A stretch of DNA of 64,000 nucleotides from Agelas oroides (lineage: Eukaryota > Porifera > Demospongiae > Agelasida > Agelasidae). The translations under genes and the position numbers were made by a program. The stretch's first letter is position 1. The number at the start of each line of letters is the position of its first letter. The stretch spans positions 22,985,702 to 23,049,701 of the forward strand of contig OX422183.1 of NCBI GenBank assembly GCA_949130485.1, written 5' to 3'. Positions 1 through 22,106 of the stretch are shown here, in pieces. The notes below the pieces were generated by a model that searched no databases, was not told the origin of the DNA, and saw only the letters and a list, made by a program, of their open reading frames with translations.

Positions 1-43
1 TTAATCAAACTCAAATACTTATCGTAGTGTAACATATATTTAC

Positions 44-10961
<10,918 letters not shown>

Positions 10962-11558
10962 CAATCTGTAGCTTATGAAATTGAACAAAAACATTTTAGG
11001 ATAAGTACATTACAGTTAGAGTTGACTTCTCAGCCCTACTCCCAGTACTCCTCTGATTTGGGCTTTAACACCCTCGAAAACAAGGACAGTGTCAATTAGT
11101 CTCAGGTTCTGTCGGCACTGTTTGTTCCCAGGGTGCTATTTCAAGCCCTCATGCAAAGGCATTATCCTATACTAATCCCCAGGTCCTGGCCAAGCTGCCC
11201 ACCTCTTACCATGCGAGGGAGAGGTAATTAACATTCTTTATCTACCACAGTTTCACATATTGTAGTAAACAATCATACATATGAATATTGGCCATATGTT
11301 TAACCACATGTCATGAATATTTCTGAATTCACCCACCCATGTCTTAACAAAACATGCCACACAAAAAGAAAGGGATTCTAAATGTGAAAACAATTCATGT
11401 AGCCACCAACACTCACACTTCCATGTTACAAGTGACAAATAGTGCATGCTGACAAGAAGATTAGGTATAATATTAGGGTTATACTGCAGCTAAACAAGTA
11501 GTTATGTGATTATAGTAAAGGCAAGTAAGCACGGTAGCTACAGTTTACAGTATGATAC

Positions 11559-11599
11559 CTGTGAATGAAAGCAGTAGAATAAAATAGTGTGAGATCCAT
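11559..11599 (-). pseudogene. Second, frame-shifted signal-peptide exon upstream of gene A
   Basis: The sequence ATGGATCTCACAC... ending ACAG|GTATCATAC aligns with the gene B signal exon (19085-19124) but is 41 nt instead of 40. It therefore leaves phase 2 and cannot join the Ig exon in frame. It is the positional equivalent of the B exon. The in-frame gene A signal exon (10925-10961) lies in a segment of about 365 bp (10870-11235) that B lacks. Confidence 0.65.
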
Positions 11600-13208
11600 C
11601 GTTCCTCACCCTATAAAATATAGGGTGAAAAGATTTAGTACACTGGTAGAAAATTCTATTAGATGTGTGCTTAGCTACAGCACATGACTCCTACAGAGGC
11701 GTAGCCAGAATGTAGGCAATGCCAGGGCACAGCATGGGCACAATATACATTTACGAGAACTTCTTTGCCAAATGCAGAAGCAACTAGGTGGTCTGTGGCA
11801 TGCTCCCCCAGAAAACTTTGAATTTTTGAGTTTGTTAATTTTGAGGCTAATAATTTTAGGCCATACCATTGCCTTGAATCAGGAGCACTTTGACCATGCC
11901 TATGCCACTGCCCTCTGAGGAGCATTAAGCATTTTACTGAAATACTAGCCACAATGAAGTTGCTGTTGATGACTAGCCACAATGATAGAACAGCTCAATC
12001 GCTAGCCATAATAATTGAACAGCTGAATGATTACCCACACTGCATGATTGAACAACTATATAATAATGGGATGGCAGTTGTAAACTGAATTGCCTGACAA
12101 GGCAGGCAAAAGAAGGAACTTTTCTAGTCTAGCATTGGTCTGCCATAATATTATTCATCAGCTATGTACCTTTGGATTTCTAAGCAGTAAGAATTACATT
12201 TGCCAGTTGTGGGATTTTCTGCTTCACTCAAGTACAAAAGCTGCTGCACTCTCAGGCTCATCCCATTACGCCTCACTGCCCGGGGTAGCAGAAAAAGTTT
12301 ACACAGCAGTTTTGTAAAGGCTGATACTACCATCTATGTGCACACCCAATTTTCACCCAGTGAGAAACTAGTAAAATGCGTATGCACTTAGCCACGTGCA
12401 TGGGCATTGAAGGTTCAGGTAGGGTTTGGTTTGTCAAACCATCAATTGATACTTTTAGCACCATGGTCCTAGCAAGGATCAGACGATCAACTCACGAACA
12501 GTAATCACAGTGACTAGCAGAAAAGAACGGCACGGCTTTATTAATCAGCATACCTCTCGCGGTGCGAAGCGTAGACACGCCCAATCACATCCAGATTGTC
12601 TTTTGGCGACTAGTTTTACGAGAGCTTCAAGGCGTGAGCTTAAAAACAAAAGATGGGGCACTTTCGTACTCATATGATTCGTTAATTTTATTGTTTGTAC
12701 ATTGTTTCTACTCCCCTGCAGGCCTGCATTCTGCGGGAAACTTTGCCGACATTCATGGCGATAAACTATAGCATCCGCACGGTTTCCCTGACCACGCCTC
12801 CTCTGGGGACTAGCCTCGTTCCCAGGGACGCGAACTGGGACAGGCCAAGGTCGGATTCCAGAAATGGATGATTTGTGGTCCACACAAATCTTGAATGATA
12901 TTGTGTAATATTATGCCTGTTTTCTCCATCATCAAAAATAAATTTTGTATAATCCAAATCTTGATGATTCTGAACATGTTTGTAAGTCATAAAATATGTG
13001 TTTTTATGTCATCAAAAGTGGATGTTTTGTACAATCCATATTTGGATGATTATCATATGTATCTTCCAAAGTTGGATGCTTCATATCATCCATTTGGATG
13101 CTTTGTTTACCTCTCAGGCTTGATGTGTAGCGTACATGAACACACAAAATCACTTCAATTGAGACTGTCTTGATCAGTTTAACAAGAACTACCCCTTACA
13201 ATAAGCAA

Positions 13209-13667
13209 TGTATAGGCTTAGGAAAGACTTTTTGATTGGGGGGAGGGGGGTGTGCGGGGTGTGTGTGTGTGGGGGGGGAGGGTGTGGGGGGTGGGCACAG
13301 TTTCACATAGAGTAGTTAGCAATGTTTATAAAAACTTTGGGGGAGCGCGGCGAGTGCGAAGCGCGAGGCGCGTGATGCTCAGATATTAACATGCTCCAGA
13401 CCTGACAGTCAGACCTTAGCCTAAGTCAAAGTCAGTGGGAAGGAAAGAAATAAAGAGTGAAAATAAAGAGGGAAAAGAAAGTGACAGTGACTGAGGGAGG
13501 GACTCGAACCCGCGACCTGGCAAATGGCCTGCCATGCTCTAACCAACTGAGCTACCGAAGTCACTCGGCAACTCAGTGGCTGAGTTCGAATACTTAAGGC
13601 TGAGCTGCCAGGGATCCAGCCGAGGCGGATACCCAGTGCCCCCTCCCCAGTTCCTACGCCTATGCAA
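13209..13667. mobile_element. Non-autonomous element with TGTATAGGC-type ends, filled site
   Basis: The tandem copy at 14060-14110 lacks this about 459-bp stretch, so it is an insertion. The left end is TATAGGCTTAGGAAAGAC and the right end GTTCCTACGCCTAT, roughly inverted. GCAA flanks both sides (13205-13208, 13664-13667) as a possible target duplication. A related element with the same ends lies at 51057-51228. It contains a G-rich tract, a GCGCGGCGAG block and a tRNA-like sequence, and no ORF. Confidence 0.7.
13497..13566 (-). repeat. tRNA-like sequence (pseudo-tRNA) inside the mobile element
   Basis: The reverse complement has a good D arm (TAGCTCAGTTGGTTAGAGC), a 5-bp anticodon stem (TGGCA/TGCCA) and a B box (GGGTTCGAGTCCC). 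The anticodon loop has G instead of U at position 33 and the acceptor stem has two mismatches. A tRNA-derived module is therefore more likely than a working tRNA. Confidence 0.55.
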
Positions 13668-14399
13668 TAGCTTAAAACAATAGCAAGCTTAAGGGAGCAC
13701 ATGTTGTGGTCATGATTCATTTATCCACTGATACTCTACTGCAGGGTTGCATACCACGGTGAACATTCCCGACATAATAACATACTTTAGGTGTCTGTTC
13801 AAGGGTTTCAAGTAACACAATGAATATGAGTAGAGCAAAAAATATGCCTGAGTTTTCCATTTGTGTGGCAATAACAAGCACTAACAAAATGAAGTAACAC
13901 CATTATAGCTAAGGCATATCTTCCAAAATTGGATGCTTCATATCATCCTAATTTGGATGCTTCAATGTGTTTGTTTACCTCTCAGGCATAATGTGTATAG
14001 CGTACATGAACACACCCAATCACTTCAATTGGGACTGTCTCAATCAGTTTAACAAGAACTACTCTTTACAAAAAGCAGGAGCTTAAAAACAATAACAAGC
14101 TTTAAGGGAGTACATGTTGTGGTCATGATTCATTTATTTACTGATACTCCACTGCAGGGTTGCATACCGTGGTGAACATTCCCGACATAATAACATACTT
14201 TAGGTGTCTGTTCAAGGGTTTCAAGTAACACAATGAATATGAGTATACCAGGCACAATGAATATGCCTGAGTTCTCCATCTGTGTGGCAATAACAAGCAC
14301 TAACAAAATGAAGTAATACCATATAGCTGAGGCATGAACTTCACACTCTGTCTTATTCCTGTTATACATCTTTTTGCCCACACAACCATCAGTGCATAG

Positions 14400-15620
14400 G
14401 TGATCCCATCTAGTTGTAGCCCCTCGGCTATAGATTTTGCTAGCAAGTGGAGCTATTACTATTGTTATCTAGGTCATTCTACAGAAAGTAGTACATTTAA
14501 AGTGAATGATTGTCGCATAGCCTCTATCTGAGAACCTGAATGTCAGTCTGTCTATGTATACATAGGAGCTATTTACTAAAGATTCTAGAAAAACACCAAG
14601 TTCAAGCCAAAGCCTAGATATGTATTACCATCACAGAGACTCCTTCCCTAGCTCAGTTGCATGCAGTTTAATATGTGAAAGTTTAAGGCTACACTATTTC
14701 CCAGTTTACTAGACAAATTTAGGTGTAGATGAAAACTACCATTATTGCCCATGCACACAAAAGTTTGCACTAACAAAATTATGTGAGAAACAATAGATGC
14801 TATGTAGCAGGTCATGTTTCTGTTAGTATTATTATTATCAACTTGATTAGGTCTGGGTACGAGGCTAGGAACTGTCCTATTTGCACTATTCAAATACACA
14901 GGGGATTTTCCGTGATAACATGCAATACCCAACAGCAATTAATTGCTGGGCATGCAGTGATGGTATAATTATTATAGTTGTTCTTACAAATAAATTGAAC
15001 ACACATATGTACATGTTGAATCTAAATAACAAAATTAATGTGTACTACACAAATCACATCTGTAGAATTTTGATGACACCAGGTAAAAAAAACTAGTCAT
15101 CTTTGCCCTTCACTTCTTTCTGTAGTAATAAAAAGCAATAAGCATGCATGCTCACTGTCAGCACCAAACATAAATATTCATGTAAAGTACATAAATGTCA
15201 TCATAATCTTACCATTTCTTTGTCACAGGGTTTTTTACTGGGCTATCCGCAACATTTTCTCCAAATCTTTATCCACCATGAGCATGATACAGATACAGTG
15301 AATGCCATTCTTGTCAATGCATGTTGAAGTCCAATAAACTATATATTGTACTAATTAGCTCTTTGGTGTCATATCCCTCAATCCATATGTGTAAGATACT
15401 CTTATGGTAATATATTATAATATTTTAGTTAGTCCACACACTTTCTGAAAACCTTTTGAACATAACAATTCAAGGTTTTTTTTTAATGTTAATCACCCTT
15501 CAAATTGACAATTTTGACAATACTAAACAAAAACTAATGCAGTAGTTTGAGCTACTTATCCGGGTCAGATCTGGAATATGTAAGCACTCAACACACAATT
15601 TATATTATCTCACTATTTCC
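14400..15620. other. Intergenic stretch, nothing recognised
   Basis: AT-rich sequence between the tandem duplication and the 3' end of pseudogene B. It contains only a fragment of the foldback family end (TCTGGGTACGAGGCTAGG near 14850). No exon of B beyond the TM exon was found here. Confidence 0.5.
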
Positions 15621-15626
15621 ACATAC

Positions 15627-18600
15627 CACAAACAATCAACACAATATAGTAGCCACTAAGGATAATCCACCCACTGCACCAAATACTCCACCGATGACTC
15701 TACATATCATCTCATCATTGTTATCTACATGAAAAAACAATAACAATTTGCTAAATGTACCTTATTATGAAATTATGTATCCATTTACAAAATGAGGTGT
15801 ATTTAAATTGATGAAGTTTCACCTGATCTTCTGCCTGACTTGTCATTTTGGGGAGCTACATTGGTAGTAATATGACCACAAGTTCATTTGAGGGTTAAAA
15901 GAAATGATTGCCTTTTGTTATGGACCAAATGTTGGCAAAGTGAATTTGTACAAATTCAGGTATACTGCTGGTGTGGGTGTACAAATGTGTACTCCCTACC
16001 CATGGTCAAGTTTATGAATATTTGTACAGTTGTACGTAATTGGTAATATCATTCATGGGGCAGTTAAACTTGTAAAGTAAAACAACATACTGAAGTTGAG
16101 ATCTGGATTGCCTTGACTTTCTCTGTCATTGCTCAGAGCAGACACAGTGATGGTGTACTGAACTCCAGCTACTACTGTAAGATCATATGATGATGTGTCA
16201 GCTGGTAGTGTCTCACTGCAACTGTTTCCTTCACTAGGTGTACAGGTGAGGTTATAGTTGGTCACTGGAAGCTGTGTGGATGGCTCATGCTCCGGTGCCT
16301 AACGTACAATCATGAATTTGTGTCAGTGATTAAAGACAAAATGAGATGATCAAAAGGATTGCTTTGATTTGCAGTAGCCATTTTAAGATTATTGGTTGGA
16401 GTTGATGTTTGTAAACTGCTTTTCTAACAAAAAATTGTGAACTTCTACATCAAGGTATTCAATGCACATAAGGTGTGTGTACAGGTGAGGCTGTAATGGG
16501 TCACTGGAAGCTGTAATGGCCCATGCAAGCTGTGGTGCCTGAAAGGTGAGGGAGATGAGTTTGTGTCAGTAATGACAAATATTATAAGGAAAGACAAGAT
16601 TACATGATCAAAATAATAGACTCAGTTCAAGGATTGGTTGATTTGCAGTAACTTTAGCCTCATTCCCAGGTGATCAGAAAGTTTATGAACTTCTGTATCA
16701 AATTAGAAACATGAATACAGGTTGTGCACACTTTTACAGGAGTATGTGTTCTGAGGTAGTAAATTCTTTTTATATTATATGCACTGCAAAATCATACACT
16801 TACCTCCCATGTTATATTGATGTTTCTTCTTGAGTTGTTGCACTGAGCAATTTGCATTATTGATAGGCGTAAATACCTAGGATGACCTGGTGCTAGGCCT
16901 GAATGTGTGGAAGTTGTTGGCACAGCAACAGTTACTTCAGCAGTAGCTGTAGCTGCTTTACCTGAGATTCAGCTCGTATGGTTACCACCGTTTGTGTACT
17001 TGCTATGCTGCTCCATATCTGTCCGACCACTGGAATGAATCCAATGTATATGCAGATGGTAATCTATACTGCCAATTTTCTTCACTCAGTATTTTATTTT
17101 TTGTAAAGCTTCATTAGAGTAGAAAGAACAGTTCATGTACTAAGGGTTGTGCCTAAAATATGCAGCCATACACACAATATACAGTTGCAGGGAGTATCTG
17201 TTAACACACACTAGCAATTACGGCTGCGATTTCGAAAGTCCGCTGCTTTGTTTTTGAGACGTAGAGGTACAGTCAACTGTCAACCGACAGACACCGTCGT
17301 TCACCATTGGAGCAAGGCTGGCTTGAAGTACCTTGTGAACTGATCTTTGTAGCAGATGATCTGAAGCTACTCAAAAAGCTCAAAAAGATCTACACGCACA
17401 CACTAACAGTTATAATATTTGCCAGGGTCTTCTAAGACCCACACAATCTTGAAATAAAGATCATAGCTACCAACTCCATGCATGAACATGATTACACAAT
17501 ATCACAAATTGCATGGTGGGCGGTTACACAGACAATCACACAAGCCACAGAACTGTCAAAATTGGGGTGTGGGCCCTTGCTCAGGGATAGGTGCTTGCAC
17601 AGGACAATACGGTAGGATATATTCTTGGCAGTCAAGTTAGGTCTCTCACAAGTGGTGAATGTGAACATGAAATTCTGATCTGTGTTTAGTGGTCTTAAAA
17701 TATTTGAAATGAGGGCATCCAAATTTGACAACATAATTATACTATATACATGCATGTATTGAGCTTCAATCTGAGACTGAAAATTAACTTCTTTTTACCT
17801 GTGCAGTTTGTCACTGGCAGTGTAACAGATTCTGAGTGCAATGATTCTTCTGGGCTACAAGCAGTACCGTTGATCACTGCAGATGAGCATCCAATTTGAA
17901 TGGTTCTGCTAGTGTAGCTCAAGTGCGAAAGAAAGGTGTCAGAACTTGAACAAAAATCACTTCCACATGCACTGGAGGTGATGTATCAGGTACACAACTT
18001 TGTCTGTTACCGTTACAGAGTTGAGACTACAAAACAATATATATAGTTTGGTTATCCCACCAGTGTATTGCTGCTGTACAAGTGCAGATTACATCTTCTC
18101 CATCACATACATACGTCTGTGGTGTACAGTTCATTGACAAGCTGAGTACACTTGTAACTGCATAAAATAAGAATATAACATAATTATAATGTTCATGTTA
18201 GTTGGCTCTCTCCCACCTGACATGCAAAGCTCTACAATCACAATTTTGCTATGTAGGAGTCTTGAATATTCTACCAGATAATAATTAATTTGGGGGGTTA
18301 TGTAACAAGCTAATAGTACAGCTTTTTTTGTCTTCTCATAAAAGTATAATGCATAGATCAAGGATTGTAGGTTTTGTAGAGATCTAGCTACCCTGTTTTT
18401 GTCATTTAAAGACCTTGGAATTGCAACTCTTGTGTCTAATATCCAAGATCCAGTAACACACACATGCAGCTGTAAACATATGAATTCTGTCAGGCTGAGG
18501 GTAACTACAAAGCATATGATTATTTTCTATGTTCAAAAAAAACACATATTCTTGTCAGTACAAACATAACAAAACAAAAAAGGAAATGCTGCAGCCACTG

Positions 18601-19124
18601 GATTAACCAGACAAAAAGCAAAACAAAATTGCAACTGAAGGATAATATTGCCTTGTTCCATAACCATTACTCACTGCACTTTTCTCAAACTGTTGTTGTA
18701 GTAAATATTTGCATGCACATGTTGGTGAAATTTGGGCTAGGTATGAGGATAAGGCTCTGGAATTACGGTATCTACCGCAGTTTCATACATTGTGTAGTAA
18801 ACAGTCATACATACGAATATTGGCCATAATTTTAAGTTTTGGTCATGAATATTTCTGTTTCACCCACCCATGTCTTAACAAACTTGCCACACAAAAACGA
18901 TGTTCCATTCTGCAAAAAACAAACCAAATGAGAAAACAATAAATTTAGCCCTCACAATTTCTAAGTTTCAAGTGACAATTACTGCATGCTGACAAGAAAG
19001 CCTATAGGTATGAGATTAGGGTTATGCTGCTTGTACTACAGCTAAACACGAAACAAGTAGTGATGTGATTATAGAGTATGATACCTGTGAACGAAAGCAG
19101 TACAATAATAAGTGTGAGATCCAT
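15627..19124 (-). pseudogene. Gene B: decayed duplicate of gene A (signal peptide, Ig-like, FN3, TM)
   Basis: Exons by homology are 19085-19124 (signal peptide MDLTLIIVLLSFT, intact, 40 nt), 17799-18157 (Ig-like), 16804-16898 and 16091-16298 (FN3, both intact and in frame) and 15627-15724 (TM). The Ig exon has lost the codons for PCREP after CTCTA, has an in-frame TAG after IYIVL, and has a frameshifting deletion near VEVI. The TM exon has a TGA in the middle of the hydrophobic segment (after LVATILC). No equivalents of the gene A FN3-like or Sushi exons were seen. An extra partial copy of the 16091 exon lies at 16480-16545. Splice sites remain good, which suggests recent loss. Confidence 0.75.
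16480..16545 (-). pseudogene. Partial duplicate of the gene B FN3 exon
   Basis: After a TTTCAG acceptor the sequence GCACCACAGCTTGCATGGGC continues with CCAGTGACCCATTACAGCC and CTCACCTGTACAC, matching the first 60 or so bases of exon 16091-16298 but out of frame. It sits upstream of that exon in the transcript. Confidence 0.55.
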
Positions 19125-19194
19125 CAACTTTCACCCTATAAACCATAAGGTGAAAAAAAACTTGTACACTGGTGGAGAATTCTATTACATGTGT

Positions 19195-19500
19195 ATTTAG
19201 CTACGGCACATGACGGGTTGGAAGTTCAAAGCGACCGAAACCCATGGTCATGCGATGACCGGAAAGGGTACTCCCTTGAAGACCAGTGTTTTTCAAGCGT
19301 ATCTCCCAAAAACAATAACCCACTTTGCCATAGCTGCCCCACCCATTTGAGCCATAAATGCCCCACCCATTTAAGCCATGAATTCCCCATGGGGAATGGG
19401 GCACTGCCCCATTATGTTTAACTCCAAACCGTATGTGTGCACAATATTTTTGCATAATGAACATCAATGAGCCAGCCGGTGTCGACACACAACTTCTCTA
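19195..19500. repeat. Dispersed repeat copy 2
   Basis: It is the same sequence as 1730-2065 (GTTGGAAGTTCAAAGCGACC through GTCGACACACAACTTCT), with fewer of the internal tandem units. Here it lies just upstream of the gene B signal exon. Confidence 0.75.
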
Positions 19501-20503
19501 CTCCACTCCCATTAGCAAGTCAAAGCCCTCCTATACAGTAGCATTAACATTTTACTGAATTACTAGCCACAATGAAGCTGCTGCTAATTACCATGCCACA
19601 ATGATTGAACAGCTGACCTATAATGATCGAACAGCTGAATTACTACCCACACTGATCAAACAGCTATATATAAAATGCAATGGCAGTTACAGCATTCTCT
19701 AAGCCGAATCGCCTGACAAGCCAGGCAGCAGAGGGCAGTGGAAAATGTTTCTAGCTCAGCATTGGTCTACCATAACATCATGTTGGTTCAGCAAACTTAT
19801 TTGTCATCAGCTATGTACCTCTGAATTTCTAAGCAACCACGAATAAAAATCACATTTGCCTAGTTTGCACAAGTTTTGGGATCTTCTGCTTCACTTACTA
19901 AGGCTTTCAGTTTGCATCAGTGCACAACAAGTTGTTATTCAGCACTGCTCTCTCAGGCTCATCCCATTACATTGAAGCATGTACCCAATATCTGATAGCA
20001 AAGGTTATATAAAACTGTGTATGTGCACACCTATTTTACACCCAGTGAGAAACTAGCATCCCACACATCTACTGCTACGTCATACAGCTTAGAGTTGGTA
20101 CTCTAGTAGACTGAAACACACTTCTTATCTTCAGTCTCGTAAACAAGCCAACATTCTTTCAGTGATGTCAAAGATAGAAAACCTAGTGGCCGTTAGTCCT
20201 CGTCCCATTACTCTATCTTCAGCGCATAGGCATTGAAGGTTCAGGTAGGGTTTGTCAAACCATCAGTTAGTATATACTTTTAGCACCATGGTACTAGCAA
20301 GGATCAGACGATCAACTCGTATAAGTTTGATGCTTTCAGTATTCTCTGCATACTATTTCACCATCTGTCACCCCACCTGCTGTTCTGCCAACTGCCGAAA
20401 TTTGCATGCAATACTCTGCGAGCCATGTAGCTACTATGGCTCTGCTTCTGTCCCAAGCCTTGATGTATACAGATTACCATAATCTCTGCTACTTTCCCTG
20501 CAG

Positions 20504-20574
20504 GCACAGCTTCTATTACAATCCATGCTATCACTGCTCTCTTCTCTGGAGTAATAGTGCTATTCTGTTTGTAA
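20504..20574 (+). pseudogene. Relic of a gene-E-type TM exon
   Basis: After CCTGCAG the sequence reads TASITIHAITALFSGVIVL then FCL and TAA. The same region of gene E reads PASITLYATTALISGVIAF. Similarity continues past the stop (TTGCTTCCTACAG versus TTGCATCCTACAG), so the stop is a truncation. It is on the plus strand, as gene E is, and no other exons of such a gene were found nearby. Confidence 0.6.
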
Positions 20575-20609
20575 TTGCTTCCTACAGCACCACTAATGGG
20601 GTCCAATAG

Positions 20610-22034
20610 CTCTGAGGAATTTTTAGCAGTATAGAAACAAATTATTGTGACTACACAAATTACTGAACAAAATTACGAACTGTACGAATTCATAGTATAA
20701 CACCTTAATGGGGTGTCATTTCGTTGCTCTAAATAGAACTCCCATAGCGTGTAACTACTTAGCATTCATGGGTGTACTTGAGCTCCTTAAAAGTGTTATA
20801 CTTGGGTGTACTGGAATACACCAGAAGGTGCTACACCTGATGTGCTGCATGGATGAGTACCTTAAAATAGTGCTGCTGAGAAACTGTTATCTTTGCAAAA
20901 ACAACAAAAAATACACTGTGCACAACACACGATTATAAAGATGATATAGAAATAAAAAGCATGCACACACTAACTATACTAGTGTTGTAGAAATGTTCTT
21001 ACATCTTAATTGCCTATACAAACACTGTACATCTAACCATATATGAATATAGTGTATATACATTTCAGTTCATATGTGTTCAATTTATTTCTGAAGGAAT
21101 AAACCATACAACATTAGGTCGCTGGTTATTACAATTACACTTTTATAATATATAGACAATGCAATGTTAAAAGATTAAAAAATATAATTATGCAGGGACT
21201 CAGCACTTTACCTTAATGCCTATAACTAATGTTTTCGTCCCAGAAACAGCTAATACTTGACCAAACTAGACAAAATGGGTATCAGACAGTTCCATTTAGT
21301 GTGTACATTCATAATCTGATGTTTGTTTTCATTTTGGAGTAAGTATTCTGAAAGTATAGTCTATGCATACAACTAGTATGTTTTATTTCATGCATGCAGC
21401 TTAAGTTAATGAGCAGTATGCAGGGGCATGTGCCTTCTGTGAATCCACTTCTCATTTCTATGGGCATTTATAATATTTGAATAGCTGTATATTAAAATTG
21501 AAGGATTCAGTGTAACCTTAGATCTATACACACCAAACAGTGAGAGTCTACAAATGCTCTAAAGATGCAAATATTTGACATTGCATTCTTTATTGCCACT
21601 GTCACTTGATAATTCCGATCCCTAATTCTGTGTCAGGCTACATGCTCACCTTTTCCATTTCATGTTCTTCACTACCTGCAGTGGTAGGAAAGAACAAAAT
21701 TTAGGAATCCAGCAAGCATTTGTAATCATTTTGCACTACTTGATTTTCTGTGTCATGTCCTGTAATTATACAGTACTCACCTGTAGTCCTCTTTTTACTG
21801 GCACCAGTTTTGTGGATTACAGCAGTATATTTATTTATTTTATGCTAATTTCATGAATTCTTGTGGAATCCTGCACACAGTTTTGAATCAGTAATGATGT
21901 ACCTAACATCAGTATCACTGGAACAACATAATAGCTATGGTTGACATACCAGGATAATAATGATGATAATATATCTAAGGCACATCTCATGAATGCAAAT
22001 CTTGTGACTTGATTGAGTGAGCTAACAAACTTAC
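20610..22034. other. Gene C 3' region, one candidate mini-exon
   Basis: Mostly unremarkable AT-rich DNA. On the minus strand 21650-21675 is a 26-nt exon candidate with a CTGCAG acceptor and a GTGAGC donor. Joined in phase 1 to the gene C TM exon it would read GSEEHEMEK, an acidic cytoplasmic stretch. No terminal exon with a stop was identified, so the gene C tail is unresolved. Confidence 0.3.
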
Positions 22035-22106
22035 CTTTTATTTTTACAACAGCAACAATTACAGCAAATATTAGAGCAATGGTTATTAATGCAATTCCAC
22101 CAATAA
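22035..22106 (-). CDS. Gene C TM exon, downstream copy, GT donor
   Basis: It reads VIGGIALITIALIFAVIVAV then VKIKG and a GTAAGTTT donor, phase 1-1. Sequence and flanks (CTTGTGA.TTG.TTGAGTGA) duplicate the 22337-22444 exon. Both contain GGIALI and end in Lys-rich residues, so they encode interchangeable membrane spans. Including both would give a two-pass protein. Confidence 0.65.

Larger units (their letters stand above)
13040..14300. repeat. Local tandem duplication
   Basis: The block 13040-13850 (minus an insertion at 13209-13667) is repeated at 13925-14300. Shared pieces include GGATGCTTCATATCATCC, CTCAGGC.TGATGTGTA and GCAGGGTTGCATACC.. The second copy keeps the uninterrupted site, which defines the insertion exactly. 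Confidence 0.8.
16053..20330. repeat. Segmental duplication, copy 2 (gene B side)
   Basis: This is the partner of 8413-12540. Copy 2 carries extra DNA at 19195-19500 (dispersed repeat) and lacks the segment with the gene A signal exon. Confidence 0.8.

Noticed and set aside
10962-10994. Upstream Met (MFLFNFISYR) as the start of gene A
   Set aside because: Paralogue B starts at the equivalent MDL with different sequence upstream, and MDL gives a normal signal peptide.
12545-12883. 112-codon minus-strand ORF
   Set aside because: No domain, no paralogue, overlaps a foldback-family end; treated as chance.
17220-17345. Small CpG-richer minus-strand ORF (MVNDGVCRLTV) in the gene B intron
   Set aside because: Only about 30 codons, ends in a stop without a donor, and has no homologue in the gene A intron.
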